This document shows positions 1 to 7,928 of a stretch of 64,000 bases of DNA, in pieces (position 1 is the first letter of the stretch; every line of letters starts with the position of its first letter). Location: positions 1-64,000 of the forward strand of contig CAZGHN010000009.1 of the NCBI GenBank assembly GCA_964525555.1, in the 5' to 3' direction. Origin of the DNA: JAFGHJ01 sp964525555 (GTDB taxonomy: Bacteria > Hydrothermota > UBA3072). The notes beneath the pieces are model-generated. The model had not been told where the DNA came from and ran no database searches. It saw only the letters and a list, made by a program, of their open reading frames with translations. Both the position numbers and the translations under genes were made by a program.

Positions 1-90
1 TTTAATGTTGGATTAAAAACTCAAAATTCAAAATTTAAAATTATTAATTCGTGACCAGTGACCGATGACTAACGACTCTATTTTCTACAT
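1..90. repeat. Intergenic repeat cut by the left window edge
   Basis: This AT-rich stretch recurs at 20980-21069 with only two mismatches that I can see. It combines a run built on caaaattcaaaatt with a run of gtgac/gatgact words, and it ends in ttttctacat just before a -35 box. It has no ORF. In both places it lies immediately upstream of the promoter of an accessory gene. The repeat probably continues beyond the window edge. Origin unknown; a decayed non-autonomous element is possible. Confidence 0.7.
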
Positions 91-117
91 TGACATGGAT
101 TGGATTTTCTTTATACT
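90..117 (+). promoter_or_regulatory. Sigma70-type promoter of the portable family
   Basis: TTGACA (90-95), a 16 bp spacer and TATACT (112-117). The spacer sequence itself (nggattggattttctt) is shared with the promoters at 7696 and 10010, so these are copies of one promoter rather than independent ones. It points at the methyltransferase gene 120 bp downstream. Confidence 0.7.
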
Positions 118-148
118 TCTAATATTGGATGTATAAACTATGTTAGGC
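118..148 (+). other. 3' half of an attC-like site
   Basis: The sequence from taatattgg to GTTAGGC (142-148) matches the right half of the 54 bp attC-like sites at 4598-4651 and 10111-10164 (tataaactat followed by GTTAnnC). The left half, with the GCTTAAC box, is missing: the promoter joins directly to the right half. GTTAGGC fits the integron R' consensus GTTRRRY. This may be a deletion derivative or a cassette boundary. Confidence 0.4.
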
Positions 149-237
149 GTAATAGCTTTGCTAAATTTTGTCTATGACGGTTTTTTTGCCCTCTATGGCA
201 CGAAAAGTTTTGGATAACCCAAACGCATGAGAATCTT

Positions 238-1263
238 ATGACAGAAAAAACAAAAAAACAGCTTCCAGTAATATTAAGTTTCTTAATTAAGCTTTTTCAA
301 ATCATTCTTTATATACCGATTCAAATCATCTTTATTCCTTTTGCTATTATTGGATTAATAATTGGAATGTACAAGGAAATGGTATTAAGCAAGAAACTGG
401 GTGTCTCCTTTTCGGCAGGTCAAGCGCTTCAATATAGGTGGATCATGCATTATTTTAACACCAGACCGGATCCTCTTTCAGTTGCATTTATTAAAAAGTT
501 TCCATGTGAATCACATTTTGGTTTGTGGTCGACTATGGGCGCTCTTATCATTTCCCAAAGGTTATTTGGCTTCACCACCAGGCTTGGAAAACTTGTTAAA
601 CCAGGTGAAGAGACCTATGATTCCACAGCGGGTATTCGGGTGCTTATGTTTGACAAGATAATAGAAAAATATGTTGATGAAATGGAGCAAATTGTCATTC
701 CTGGAGCTGGCTTTGATCTAATAGCTTTGCACTTTACAAAAGGAAAAAAAGTAAAGGTTTTTGAACTCGACCAGGTTAATACACTTAATATCAAAGTGGA
801 GACATTGAAAAAAGCAGGCATCGAACATGATTGGATCATCTATATCCCGGTTGATTATTCAAAGGAATTTTGGGTTGATAAACTTTTAGAAGCAGGTTTT
901 GACAAAACTAAAAAGACTTTGTTTCTATGGCAAAGCGTTTCTTTATATTTAGAAGCTGATATTGTCAAAGATACACTGAAGGCGATGGCTGATTTATGTA
1001 CAGACGGAAGTATCATCGCTCAAGACTTTTATTCCGAAGCATTCAGCTTTGGTGCAAATTCAATGGCCGTGAAAAGTCAAAAGAATTTGATAGAAAAAAT
1101 GGGAGAGCCCTGGAAATTTGGAATAGATATGTCAAATGATCATAAAGCGGCAGTTGAATCATTCTTAAAAGAGTGTGGATTAAAAATGACAGAATATTTT
1201 CAATTCGGTGAAAAATTAGATATCGAACCCTTTTACTGTATTGTTGAAGCTGAAAAACTGTAA
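238..1263 (+). CDS. SAM-dependent methyltransferase, PPM1/LCM type
   Basis: The protein (341 aa) resembles class I methyltransferases of the leucine carboxyl methyltransferase (PPM1) group, also called the TIGR00027 type. The SAM-binding loop VIPGAGFDLIAL sits near residue 153, the acidic strand end VFELDQ near 175, and a TLFLWQSVSLYL motif near 230 is typical of the family. Two hydrophobic stretches near the N terminus (about 10-45) suggest a membrane anchor, which is extra to the core fold. The substrate is unknown; bacterial members often methylate small acids or polyketides. The ATG at 238 has no clear Shine-Dalgarno. It follows the portable promoter and half attC, so it may be a former gene cassette. 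Confidence 0.75.
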   Translation: MTEKTKKQLPVILSFLIKLFQIILYIPIQIIFIPFAIIGLIIGMYKEMVLSKKLGVSFSAGQALQYRWIMHYFNTRPDPLSVAFIKKFPCESHFGLWSTMGALIISQRLFGFTTRLGKLVKPGEETYDSTAGIRVLMFDKIIEKYVDEMEQIVIPGAGFDLIALHFTKGKKVKVFELDQVNTLNIKVETLKKAGIEHDWIIYIPVDYSKEFWVDKLLEAGFDKTKKTLFLWQSVSLYLEADIVKDTLKAMADLCTDGSIIAQDFYSEAFSFGANSMAVKSQKNLIEKMGEPWKFGIDMSNDHKAAVESFLKECGLKMTEYFQFGEKLDIEPFYCIVEAEKL

Positions 1264-1271
1264 GAAACAGA

Positions 1272-1397
1272 GGGGTCAGGTTTTCTTCGAATCTTTTACT
1301 GACACAAAAAAAGAAAAGTTTGAAACAAAAATTTTTTTTGAAAACTTAAAAGATTTTTCAAAAAAGATTGGCTAAATTGTACTCGGCGACCGACCCC
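1272..1397. repeat. Possible MITE/REP-like element with GGGGTC ends
   Basis: The 126 bp segment begins GGGGTCAGGT and ends ACCGACCCC, giving short terminal inverted repeats (GGGGTC/GACCCC). Inside are further inverted pieces (gttttc/gaaaac, aatctttt/aaaagatt). Its left two thirds recur, degraded, after the stop codons of genes ending at 4385, 7429 and 10579, and part recurs at 26238-26278. It is non-coding and likely mobilised in trans, if at all. The gap on to 1490 otherwise shows no gene. Confidence 0.45.
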
Positions 1398-1490
1398 AGC
1401 TTTTTCAAAGCCTCATCAAGTCCGTATCCTAAGGACTTGACGAAATAGATATAGAACGGGAAGCTCTTTTTTTATTTTTTCCTCATAGCC

Positions 1491-1521
1491 CTTGACTTGG
1501 AGTTAACTCCAGAGATATAAT
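1491..1521 (+). promoter_or_regulatory. AdhR/NmlR-type MerR operator-promoter, copy 1
   Basis: TTGACT (1492-1497), the perfect inverted repeat TGGAGTTAACTCCA (1498-1511) inside an 18 bp spacer, then TATAAT (1516-1521). This closely matches the known operator of AdhR/NmlR-type MerR regulators (CTTGACTTGGAGTTAACTCCA). A six-codon ORF (1533-1553) follows, possibly a relic of a lost target gene. Confidence 0.8.
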
Positions 1522-1620
1522 AAAGGATAAAGATGAAAGCTGTGAAAGATTAAAATATAAGGGTAAATACATTTAAATATGTTTTTTCCGTGCGATAGCT
1601 TATGCTCTCTTCACGATGCC

Positions 1621-1651
1621 CTTGACTGGAGTTAACTCCAGATGTTATAAT
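1621..1651 (+). promoter_or_regulatory. AdhR/NmlR-type MerR operator-promoter, copy 2
   Basis: TTGACT (1622-1627) overlaps the inverted repeat TGGAGTTAACTCCA (1627-1640), followed by TATAAT (1646-1651) with an 18 bp spacer. It lies 20 bp before the MerR gene and should drive merR-cupin-flavodoxin-dehydrogenase as one autoregulated operon. The site duplicates the one 130 bp upstream, including flanking bases. Confidence 0.85.
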
Positions 1652-1670
1652 ATTATTGGAGGTTTTTTGA

Positions 1671-2102
1671 ATGAAAATTTCAGAAGTAAGTAAAAAATAT
1701 GGTTTATCTCAAGATACACTGCGGTATTATGAGAAAATAGGTTTAATACCGCATGTTAACCGTAATTCCGGAAATATCAGGGAATACAATGAAGATGATA
1801 TACGCTGGATCGAATTCATCAAATGTATGCGAAGCGCAGGAATCCCTGTAAAAGTACTTGTAGAATATGTAAGACTTTTCATGTTAGGAGATACGACACA
1901 CAAAAAACGAAAAGCTCTTCTGGTCGAGGAAAGAGATAAGCTCGCAAAAAAGATAGAAGAAATGAAAGATACGCTGGATAGATTGGATTTGAAAATAGCA
2001 AAATATGACACTTTGCTTAAAACAGCCCAGAATAAGCTGTCAAAGAAAAAACCTAAAAAACGCCCTGAGCGGAAAAAAAATGTTATTTATGAATATAAAT
2101 AA
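1671..2102 (+). CDS. MerR family regulator, AdhR/NmlR-like
   Basis: 143 aa. The N-terminal winged helix (MKISEVSKKYGLSQDTLRYY, residues 1-20) and the following YEKIGLI segment are classic MerR. Residues 80-120 form the long dimerisation coiled coil (VEERDKLAKKIEEMKDTLDRL). There is no C-terminal effector domain, as expected for the AdhR/NmlR/YraB class, which senses electrophiles such as aldehydes. I see no conserved Cys after the HTH apart from one near residue 49, so the sensing mechanism is uncertain. Its operator lies just upstream. RBS ggaggt precedes the ATG. First gene of the operon; the short 3' Lys-rich tail runs into the next gene's RBS. Confidence 0.88.
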   Translation: MKISEVSKKYGLSQDTLRYYEKIGLIPHVNRNSGNIREYNEDDIRWIEFIKCMRSAGIPVKVLVEYVRLFMLGDTTHKKRKALLVEERDKLAKKIEEMKDTLDRLDLKIAKYDTLLKTAQNKLSKKKPKKRPERKKNVIYEYK

Positions 2103-2115
2103 AAAGGAGGAGATT

Positions 2116-2604
2116 ATGAAAAAAACAATAGTATTTTATGCATTGGTATCTTTAATGGTTATGAATGCATGTGTACAAAAAAAAGGAGGAACGTATATGA
2201 ACACAAATGAAATTTTCCCAAAAGGCGAGAAAGCTACTGCCGACTATTTTACCGGAACAGTCTGGGTTCAGTTTTTAGTGCCCGATCCCAACAGTATATA
2301 TAACACTCAAGTATATAATGTCACATTCGAAGCTTCAGCAAGAACACATTGGCATTCCCATCCGGGAGGCCAGATACTGCTTATAACCGATGGAAAAGGA
2401 TACTACCAGGAAAAAGGAAAACCGGCTCGGTTATTAAATGTAGGCGATGTCGTAACCATACCGCCAAATATTGTACATTGGCACGGAGCTTCACCGGAAA
2501 GCCGGTTCGTACATGTAGGAATGAGTACAAAAGTAGATCTTGGGCCGGCAGAATGGTTTGGACCTGTAACTGATAATGAATATAACGACGCAACTTCTCC
2601 ATAG
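2116..2604 (+). CDS. Cupin-domain lipoprotein
   Basis: 162 aa. A lipoprotein-like signal (MKKTIVFYALVSLMVMNAC) precedes a single cupin barrel with the metal-binding set HWHSHPGGQ and HWHG. The family resembles small cupins next to carboxymuconolactone decarboxylase-like proteins and aldehyde reductases; the reaction is unknown. The start at 2116 has RBS aaggagg at 2104-2110. A second perfect RBS (AAAGGAGG, 2182-2189) lies inside the gene, 7 nt before an in-frame ATG at 2197. That start would give a cytosolic cupin beginning MNTNEIFPKGEK, so two protein forms are possible. Part of the MerR operon. Confidence 0.82.
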   Translation: MKKTIVFYALVSLMVMNACVQKKGGTYMNTNEIFPKGEKATADYFTGTVWVQFLVPDPNSIYNTQVYNVTFEASARTHWHSHPGGQILLITDGKGYYQEKGKPARLLNVGDVVTIPPNIVHWHGASPESRFVHVGMSTKVDLGPAEWFGPVTDNEYNDATSP

Positions 2605-2668
2605 TTTTATTGATCATCATGACCCTGAGACAGTTAAATTATCGAATAACTATAAAATATAGAATTAA

Positions 2669-3160
2669 ATGAACAAAAAAACAATAATTATTTATTATTC
2701 ATGGTCAGGTAATACGGAAACTGTTGCCAGATTGATTCATGAAAAAACAGGAGGTCAATTATTTAAAGTTAATCCGGTTAAGGCTTATCCAAGCAACTAT
2801 CGTTCTTGTGTCGATCGGGCAAAAAAAGAGATTCAAGCCGAATTCATGCCAGAACTAAAAGCACTTCCTGACAATCTGGATAGCTACGATATTATCTTTA
2901 TTGGAACTCCCATCTGGTGGCATTCAATGGCACCCCCGGTAACCACATTTTTAAAACATGCAGATTTATCGGAAAAAACAATAGTTCCATTCTGCACACA
3001 TGGGGGAGGCGGAAAAGGTCATTATATAAATGATGTTACTCGATTGTGTGAAAATTCCGTTGTCCTGGATGATCTCGCTTTATACGGAAACGGAGGTAAA
3101 ACAGCTGCGTCAGAAATATTTGCCTGGCTAAACCGAATTGAAATTATGAAGAATGCATAA
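2669..3160 (+). CDS. Flavodoxin-like protein
   Basis: 163 aa, short-chain flavodoxin fold. The FMN phosphate loop YSWSGNTETVA is at residues 10-20, the GTPIWWHSMAPPV loop near 80 and the FCTHGGGGKGH loop near 110 contact the flavin ring. It should carry one FMN and pass electrons, probably to a quinone or aldehyde/quinone reductase partner. Flavodoxin_4-type proteins frequently neighbour YqhD-like dehydrogenases and cupins, as here. It lies 64 nt after the cupin and 76 nt before the dehydrogenase. No strong RBS is visible (aaatatagaattaaATG). Confidence 0.85.
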   Translation: MNKKTIIIYYSWSGNTETVARLIHEKTGGQLFKVNPVKAYPSNYRSCVDRAKKEIQAEFMPELKALPDNLDSYDIIFIGTPIWWHSMAPPVTTFLKHADLSEKTIVPFCTHGGGGKGHYINDVTRLCENSVVLDDLALYGNGGKTAASEIFAWLNRIEIMKNA

Positions 3161-3236
3161 TGGAAGACAAATTCCACGTTGATCTACAAAAATTATCAAA
3201 AAAAAATGATAAACTTGAAAGAAAGGAGAGAAAATA

Positions 3237-4385
3237 ATGAAAGATTTTACATTCTATAATCCCACTCGAATTGAATTCGGAAAAGGAAAAGAAGAAAACA
3301 TAGGCCAATATATTTCCGAATATGGAATATCTAAAGTATTGATAGTTTACGGTTCTGACCGAATTAAAAAAAGCGGCCTGTTCGACAAAGTCGCAAAATC
3401 CTTAAATGAAAATAGTATTTCCTTTGAAGAATTGGGTGGTGTACAGAGCAATCCACTATTAAGCAAAGTCTATGAAGGTATAGACATTGCTAAAGCAAAA
3501 GGCATCGAAGCCGTGCTTGGTGTTGGCGGCGCTTCAGTATTAGACTCCGCAAAAGCTATTGCAGCCGGCGCAAAATACGATGGTGATGTTTGGGACTTTT
3601 TTACATTTAAGGCTGTTCCAAATGAAGCATTAAAAATATTCTCAATTATGACACTAGCAGCATCAGGCAGCGAAATGAACAATTATGCAGTTGTAACCAA
3701 AGACGATACCAAAGAAAAATTTAGTCTTGCCGGAGCTGCCACTTTTCCAACGGTTTCAGTTATTAATCCGGAACTTCAGGCTACAGTAAGCAAAGAATAC
3801 CTGGCCTACTCGGCGGCAGATATTTTTGCACACAGTTTGGATATGTATTTGACAGCAACTTATTTGCCTGAACTAATTGCCGGATATGTTGAGAACATTC
3901 TAAAAACGGTGATTCGTACAACTGAAATTTTGCTTAAAGATGCAAATAATTATGAAGCAAGAGGCGAATTTGCCTGGGCAGCAACACTTGCCTTGAATTT
4001 CACAACATTCTGCGGTATTGAAAACAATCGGTTCGATACTCATTTCATTGAACATACCTTATCAGCCGAATATAATATTGCTCATGGCGCAGGTTTGTCC
4101 ATTGTGGTTCCGGCCTGGATGAAATGGCAAAAAAAACAGCTCCCTGAACGTTTTGAGCGCTTTGCTAAAAAAGTATTTGGTGTTGAAGGTGCAGATGCCG
4201 GTATTGAAGCACTAAAACAGTGGTATAAAAAAATCGGAGCACCTGTAACTCTTAAAGAAGGTAATATCCCGGAAGGAGATATTCCTGTATTGGTTGATAA
4301 ATTGTCTGCATTAGCAGGTATGATGGGTGGAGAATCTCTTTATACCAAAGAAATGCTTACCACTGTTATGGAAAATGCACGATAG
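3237..4385 (+). CDS. Iron-containing alcohol dehydrogenase (BDH/YqhD-like)
   Basis: 382 aa, full length for type III alcohol dehydrogenases. It has the NAD(P)-binding motif GVGGASVLDSAKAIAAG near residue 97, and the metal ligands appear in YSAADIFAHSLDMY (Asp and His near 195-199), FIEHTLSAEYN and IAHGAG (His). Likely role: NADPH-dependent reduction of toxic aldehydes or ketones such as methylglyoxal, as for YqhD. The AdhR-type operator at the head of the operon supports an electrophile-response function. RBS gaaaggagag precedes the ATG. Last gene of the operon; repeats follow within 20 bp. Confidence 0.88.
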   Translation: MKDFTFYNPTRIEFGKGKEENIGQYISEYGISKVLIVYGSDRIKKSGLFDKVAKSLNENSISFEELGGVQSNPLLSKVYEGIDIAKAKGIEAVLGVGGASVLDSAKAIAAGAKYDGDVWDFFTFKAVPNEALKIFSIMTLAASGSEMNNYAVVTKDDTKEKFSLAGAATFPTVSVINPELQATVSKEYLAYSAADIFAHSLDMYLTATYLPELIAGYVENILKTVIRTTEILLKDANNYEARGEFAWAATLALNFTTFCGIENNRFDTHFIEHTLSAEYNIAHGAGLSIVVPAWMKWQKKQLPERFERFAKKVFGVEGADAGIEALKQWYKKIGAPVTLKEGNIPEGDIPVLVDKLSALAGMMGGESLYTKEMLTTVMENAR

Positions 4386-4401
4386 ATATAAATCTTTTTA
4401 G

Positions 4402-4482
4402 AGAGTCAGGTCTTCTTGTTTGAATTCCTTACCAAAAAGAAAAGTTTGAAACAAAAATTGTTTTAGGGAATTTAAAAATTTT
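4402..4482 (+). repeat. Degraded GGGGTC-element left part
   Basis: The sequence from gagtcaggtcttcttg to the aaaattgttttaggg run matches the left two thirds of the element at 1272-1397 and the tails at 7445 and 10594. The right end with GACCCC is absent. It begins about 17 bp after the dehydrogenase stop. The rest of the 362 bp gap up to the GH43 start holds a portable promoter, a conserved leader and an attC-like site. Confidence 0.5.
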
Positions 4483-4487
4483 TATAT

Positions 4488-4516
4488 TGACAGAGATTGG
4501 ATTCTACTTATATTTT
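4488..4516 (+). promoter_or_regulatory. Portable-family promoter before GH43
   Basis: TTGACA at about 4488, a spacer of about 16 bp related to the copies at 90 and 7696 (agagattggattct), then a TATATT-like -10. About 80 bp of leader similar to those at 7731 and 10049 follows, then the attC-like site. Confidence 0.65.
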
Positions 4517-4597
4517 TAATATAGGCGTTAAGTAAATATATAAATAATATGTTAATTTATATGAAGTTAACCAGGAACGGTAATATCAGTTTATAAG

Positions 4598-4651
4598 GCT
4601 TAACAATGGAGCTTATACGATTAATATTAGTACATATAAACTATGTTATAC
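4598..4651 (+). other. Short attC-like site (integron recombination site)
   Basis: It starts with GCTTAAC (fits RYYYAAC, 4598-4604) and ends with GTTATAC (4645-4651). Inner arms agcttata and tataaact pair with one mismatch; the rest forms a loop. The 54 bp length is at the lower limit for attC sites. An almost identical copy is at 10111-10164. Evidence is weaker than for the 9542 site because extrahelical bases are not clear. Confidence 0.42.
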
Positions 4652-4747
4652 CTTACTAACAGAAATTACTTGAACCAAACATTAATTATTAAAATGATAA
4701 AGAATATAAACAATTCTTTATTGATAAAAAGAAAGGCGGCAAGAAAA

Positions 4748-7429
4748 ATGAAAACAAAAATTAAATTATTCGTTTACCTAATATTTATAGTATTAACTAG
4801 TCATGCATTCGCTGATTACCCTATAGTATCTTACAGACATCTGGCAGATCCTGGCGCATTGGTGTATAATGGGAGGGTTTATCTTTACTGTTCAAATGAT
4901 GATGACAACGTAGGAGATGACGGATATGATATGCGATCAATCGTTTGTGTTTCGAGCAGCGATCTGAAAAACTGGACCGACCACGGCATTGTTTTCCAGG
5001 TGCCAGAGGGGGCATCATGGGCGGGGAGAAGCTGGGCGCCATCTCCGGCTGAGCGCGATAGTATGTTTTATCTGTACTTTGGTGACGGTGGTAGCCGCAT
5101 TGGTGTTGCTGTTGCCGATAGTCCTACAGGTCCATTTACCGATCCTATAGGCGGAAGTTTGGTTAATATAAATACTCCGGGTGTTTTACCGGCTGATAAT
5201 ATATGGTTATTCGATCCCATGACTTTTATCGATGACGATGAACAAGTCTACATGTACTTTGGTGGTAACGGTGAGGATAATTTGCGGGTTATCAAGCTAA
5301 ACGGAGATATGACCAGTCTGGCTGATTCCGCAGAAAGATTTACCGTTCCCTATTTTTTTGAGGCAGCCTGGATGCACAAGCACAATGGGGTCTACTACTT
5401 TTCTTATTCAACTAACCCAAGTAACGGAATGCGTATCGACTATATGACAAGCGACAATCCTACATCAGGCTTTACTTATGGCGGTGTACTATCTCCGCAA
5501 CCCCCCAACAATAACAATAATAACCATCATGCAACTTTTGAATTCGGTGGCGAGTGGTATGAGGCTTATCATAACCGTATTGTAGCCCAACAGGAGGGTA
5601 TTGTTCCTACTACTTATAAACGCAACCTTTGCCTGGATCAGTTTTCCCATAATGCGGACAGTACTATTGAAACCATGGTGAACACAGTCGATGGAGTAGA
5701 GCAGGTTGGGTATGTGGACCCTTACGTACGTGTTGAAGCTGAGACAATGAATGATCAGGACGGGATAGAAACCGAAGTGTGCAGTGCTGGAGGCATGAAT
5801 GTTACTAATATTGCAGATAGTGAATGGGTAAAGGTTCGTGGTGTCGACTTTGGGTCAACCGGACCAGCTGCTTTTGCCGCCAGTGTAGCGAGTGATATTA
5901 AAATCGGATCTTCGAAGGGCGAAACAATTGAAATTCGATTAGATGATGAAACCGGAACTCTAATAGGAACCGTACCGGTTTCCTATACAGGTGGTTCGGA
6001 TGTATGGAAAACTGAAATAATAGCTGTCGAAGATTCAAGCGGTGTGCACGATGTGTATTTTGTCTTTAAAGGTGAAGATAGTGAAAACCTTCTCAACTTT
6101 GATCACTGGCATTTTATTGAAAAAACAGGTGCACTCGATCTTCTGGCAATTAACGCTTATGTTGGGGATTATAAAATTGATACCGTTGCAGGGAACAACA
6201 CTACGAATATTACAGTAAATGCAATTTATACAGATGGAACCAGTGAAGATGTTACTTTGGCAACTTCTTTTACTTTCGATAAGCCAAATATAATTTCTAT
6301 TACCGATAGCATTATTACAGGCCTTAACTATGACACTGTTACGGTAACCGCCAGTTATAATGATACAACGGATAGGGTAAAAGTTGTTGTCAAAGACCTG
6401 GAAAGTGAGCTTATAGTGTCTCAGATTTATTCTGATCCGAGTGATATTGAATTATTTATCGGAAATTCAACAACAATAACAATTACAGCAGAATTTGACG
6501 ATGGTCACCTTGAAGATGTGACCGACGAAGCTACCTACGATAATCCTAGCCCTGAAATTGCAACTATTTCAAACGGACTTATTACCGGGGTGAGTGAAGG
6601 CGAAGTTGATATCAACGTAAGTTATCAGGGTTCAATCGGCGAACCAGAATCAACAATGGTTCATGTCACGGTAAGCCCTGGTTTAGCAGTTTGGATGGAA
6701 GCTGAATGTGGCGAAGTGGGCGAAAATTGGAATATCCTGAGTGATGCCCAGGCTTCTAACGGTTATTACGTAACGGTTAAACCCGGCATTCAAAGTCTGG
6801 ACAATGCGCCAACAGGTAGTGAGAATCAAATAGTAATTCCCTTTTCTTTGGCTGCAGGAGGAAGTTTTTCAATATACGGCCGCTTGAATTGTCCAACCTA
6901 TGATGATGATTCTTTCTGGTTAAAAGTTGACAATGGAACATTTTCCATGCATAATGGTTTAGTAACCAGCGGCTGGGAATGGATTTTATTTGATGATTAT
7001 GAACTAACAGAAGGTGCCCACACCCTGACCATAGGCTATCGTGAAGACGGCGCCAAAATGGATAAAATCGCTATTTCAAATTCCGGAACAGCTCCGGAAG
7101 GAATGGGTGGAGCAGCACAAAATCCTTGTGATTCGTCAGGTATAATAAATTTAAATGAAATCCCCAAAGATTATTCGTTAAAACAGAATTCTCCAAATCC
7201 GTTTAACACAAAAACACAGTTTACCTATGCTCTTCCAAAAAATTCAAATATGAATATCTCGATATTTAATGTTATTGGAGAAGTTGTGGAAGTATTATAT
7301 TCTGGTAACAGAAAAGCCGGGAGATATAATATCACATGGAATGCATCAAAGTTTTCATCGGGAACATATTTCGTTCGTTTTAAGGCTGGTGATTATATTC
7401 AAGTAAATAAATGTGTTCTTTTAAAATAA
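4748..7429 (+). CDS. Secreted GH43 arabinofuranosidase/xylosidase with T9SS tail
   Basis: 893 aa. Signal peptide (1-22), then a GH43 five-bladed propeller with the expected triad: base D34 (HLADPGAL), D156 (LFDPMTF) and acid E205 (FEAAWMHKHNG). After it come a CBM6-like module (VRVEAETM, about 320-460), two bacterial Ig-like Big_2 domains (about 465-645), a second carbohydrate-binding-like module (VWMEAECGEVG, about 650-790), and a Por sorting domain (NSPNPFN, from about 815). It should be exported by T9SS to the surface or medium to debranch arabinoxylan. The ATG at 4748 follows gaaaggcgg; earlier in-frame starts lack an RBS and would spoil the signal peptide. It stands alone, after a promoter and attC-like site. 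Confidence 0.88.
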   Translation: MKTKIKLFVYLIFIVLTSHAFADYPIVSYRHLADPGALVYNGRVYLYCSNDDDNVGDDGYDMRSIVCVSSSDLKNWTDHGIVFQVPEGASWAGRSWAPSPAERDSMFYLYFGDGGSRIGVAVADSPTGPFTDPIGGSLVNINTPGVLPADNIWLFDPMTFIDDDEQVYMYFGGNGEDNLRVIKLNGDMTSLADSAERFTVPYFFEAAWMHKHNGVYYFSYSTNPSNGMRIDYMTSDNPTSGFTYGGVLSPQPPNNNNNNHHATFEFGGEWYEAYHNRIVAQQEGIVPTTYKRNLCLDQFSHNADSTIETMVNTVDGVEQVGYVDPYVRVEAETMNDQDGIETEVCSAGGMNVTNIADSEWVKVRGVDFGSTGPAAFAASVASDIKIGSSKGETIEIRLDDETGTLIGTVPVSYTGGSDVWKTEIIAVEDSSGVHDVYFVFKGEDSENLLNFDHWHFIEKTGALDLLAINAYVGDYKIDTVAGNNTTNITVNAIYTDGTSEDVTLATSFTFDKPNIISITDSIITGLNYDTVTVTASYNDTTDRVKVVVKDLESELIVSQIYSDPSDIELFIGNSTTITITAEFDDGHLEDVTDEATYDNPSPEIATISNGLITGVSEGEVDINVSYQGSIGEPESTMVHVTVSPGLAVWMEAECGEVGENWNILSDAQASNGYYVTVKPGIQSLDNAPTGSENQIVIPFSLAAGGSFSIYGRLNCPTYDDDSFWLKVDNGTFSMHNGLVTSGWEWILFDDYELTEGAHTLTIGYREDGAKMDKIAISNSGTAPEGMGGAAQNPCDSSGIINLNEIPKDYSLKQNSPNPFNTKTQFTYALPKNSNMNISIFNVIGEVVEVLYSGNRKAGRYNITWNASKFSSGTYFVRFKAGDYIQVNKCVLLK

Positions 7430-7444
7430 TTGGTATTATAAAAA

Positions 7445-7660
7445 CAGGGATCAGGTCTTGTTTTTTGAATTCCTTACCAAAAAGAAAAGTTTGAAACAGA
7501 AATCGTTTAAAAAATAGGCAATCCTAACAAAAACTTCGTTTTTAGTGAAATGGTCAAATAGTAGATTTGTTAATTATTTCTTCCCACCCAAAATATTCAC
7601 ATGTAGAATATGCAGGATTTGTAGTTTTTATTTTTACTAAATCCTAACCCCCAAATCCCA
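7445..7660 (+). repeat. Intergenic word mosaic (GGGGTC-element piece, aggcaat word, acatgtag word)
   Basis: Three recurring words follow each other: ggatcaggtcttg...aaagtttgaaac (7445-7505), aaaaataggcaatcc...aaaaacttcgtttttag (7512-7548), and cccacccaaaatattcacatgtag (7584-7607). The second contains a small hairpin, aaaaac-ttc-gttttt. Equivalents are at 9830/9907 and 10698. No gene is visible; the 499 bp gap 7430-7928 otherwise contains a promoter and an attC. Confidence 0.6.
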
Positions 7661-7695
7661 ATCCCTAACTTATACCAACGGCTATATTTTCTACA

Positions 7696-7723
7696 TTGAC
7701 AGAGATTGGATTTTCTCTATACT
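7696..7723 (+). promoter_or_regulatory. Portable-family promoter before the amidase
   Basis: TTGACA (7696-7701), 16 bp spacer gagattggattttctc, TATACT (7718-7723), preceded by the shared ttttctaca. It would transcribe through the downstream attC into the amidase gene. Confidence 0.7.
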
Positions 7724-7814
7724 TATAAGTAGAAGTTGTGAGGATATATATAATATTTTAATATATATTAAGTCACCCAGAAATGTTGAAATCAGTTTAG
7801 ACGGCTTAACATTG

Positions 7815-7885
7815 GTATAACAAATTAATTAACTTGAACTCAAATTTGCTACTGCAAATTTGAATCAGTTATTATCTCGTTAGGT
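7815..7885 (+). other. attC site (integron) upstream of the amidase
   Basis: R'' box GTATAAC (7815-7821) and R' box GTTAGGT (7879-7885, fits GTTRRRY). Between them the arms taat-t-aact-t-ga-ac-tcaaatttgc and gcaaatttgaatcagttatta pair almost perfectly, leaving single extra T residues on the 5' arm and a 4 nt loop TACT. Unpaired short spacers lie next to the R boxes. Extra bases on one arm only are typical of attC. With the site at 9542 it brackets the amidase gene. Confidence 0.62.
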
Positions 7886-7928
7886 TTTGCGGAGGCCTTC
7901 AATTTATAACATAAATAAAGGATATTTT

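Noticed and set aside
1358..1480. Minus-strand open stretch reading like a C-terminal protein fragment (contains LGYGLDEALKKLG)
   Set aside because: Only about 37 codons, no start or RBS, no family recognised, and it overlaps the GGGGTC element. Could be a transposase relic, but not supportable.
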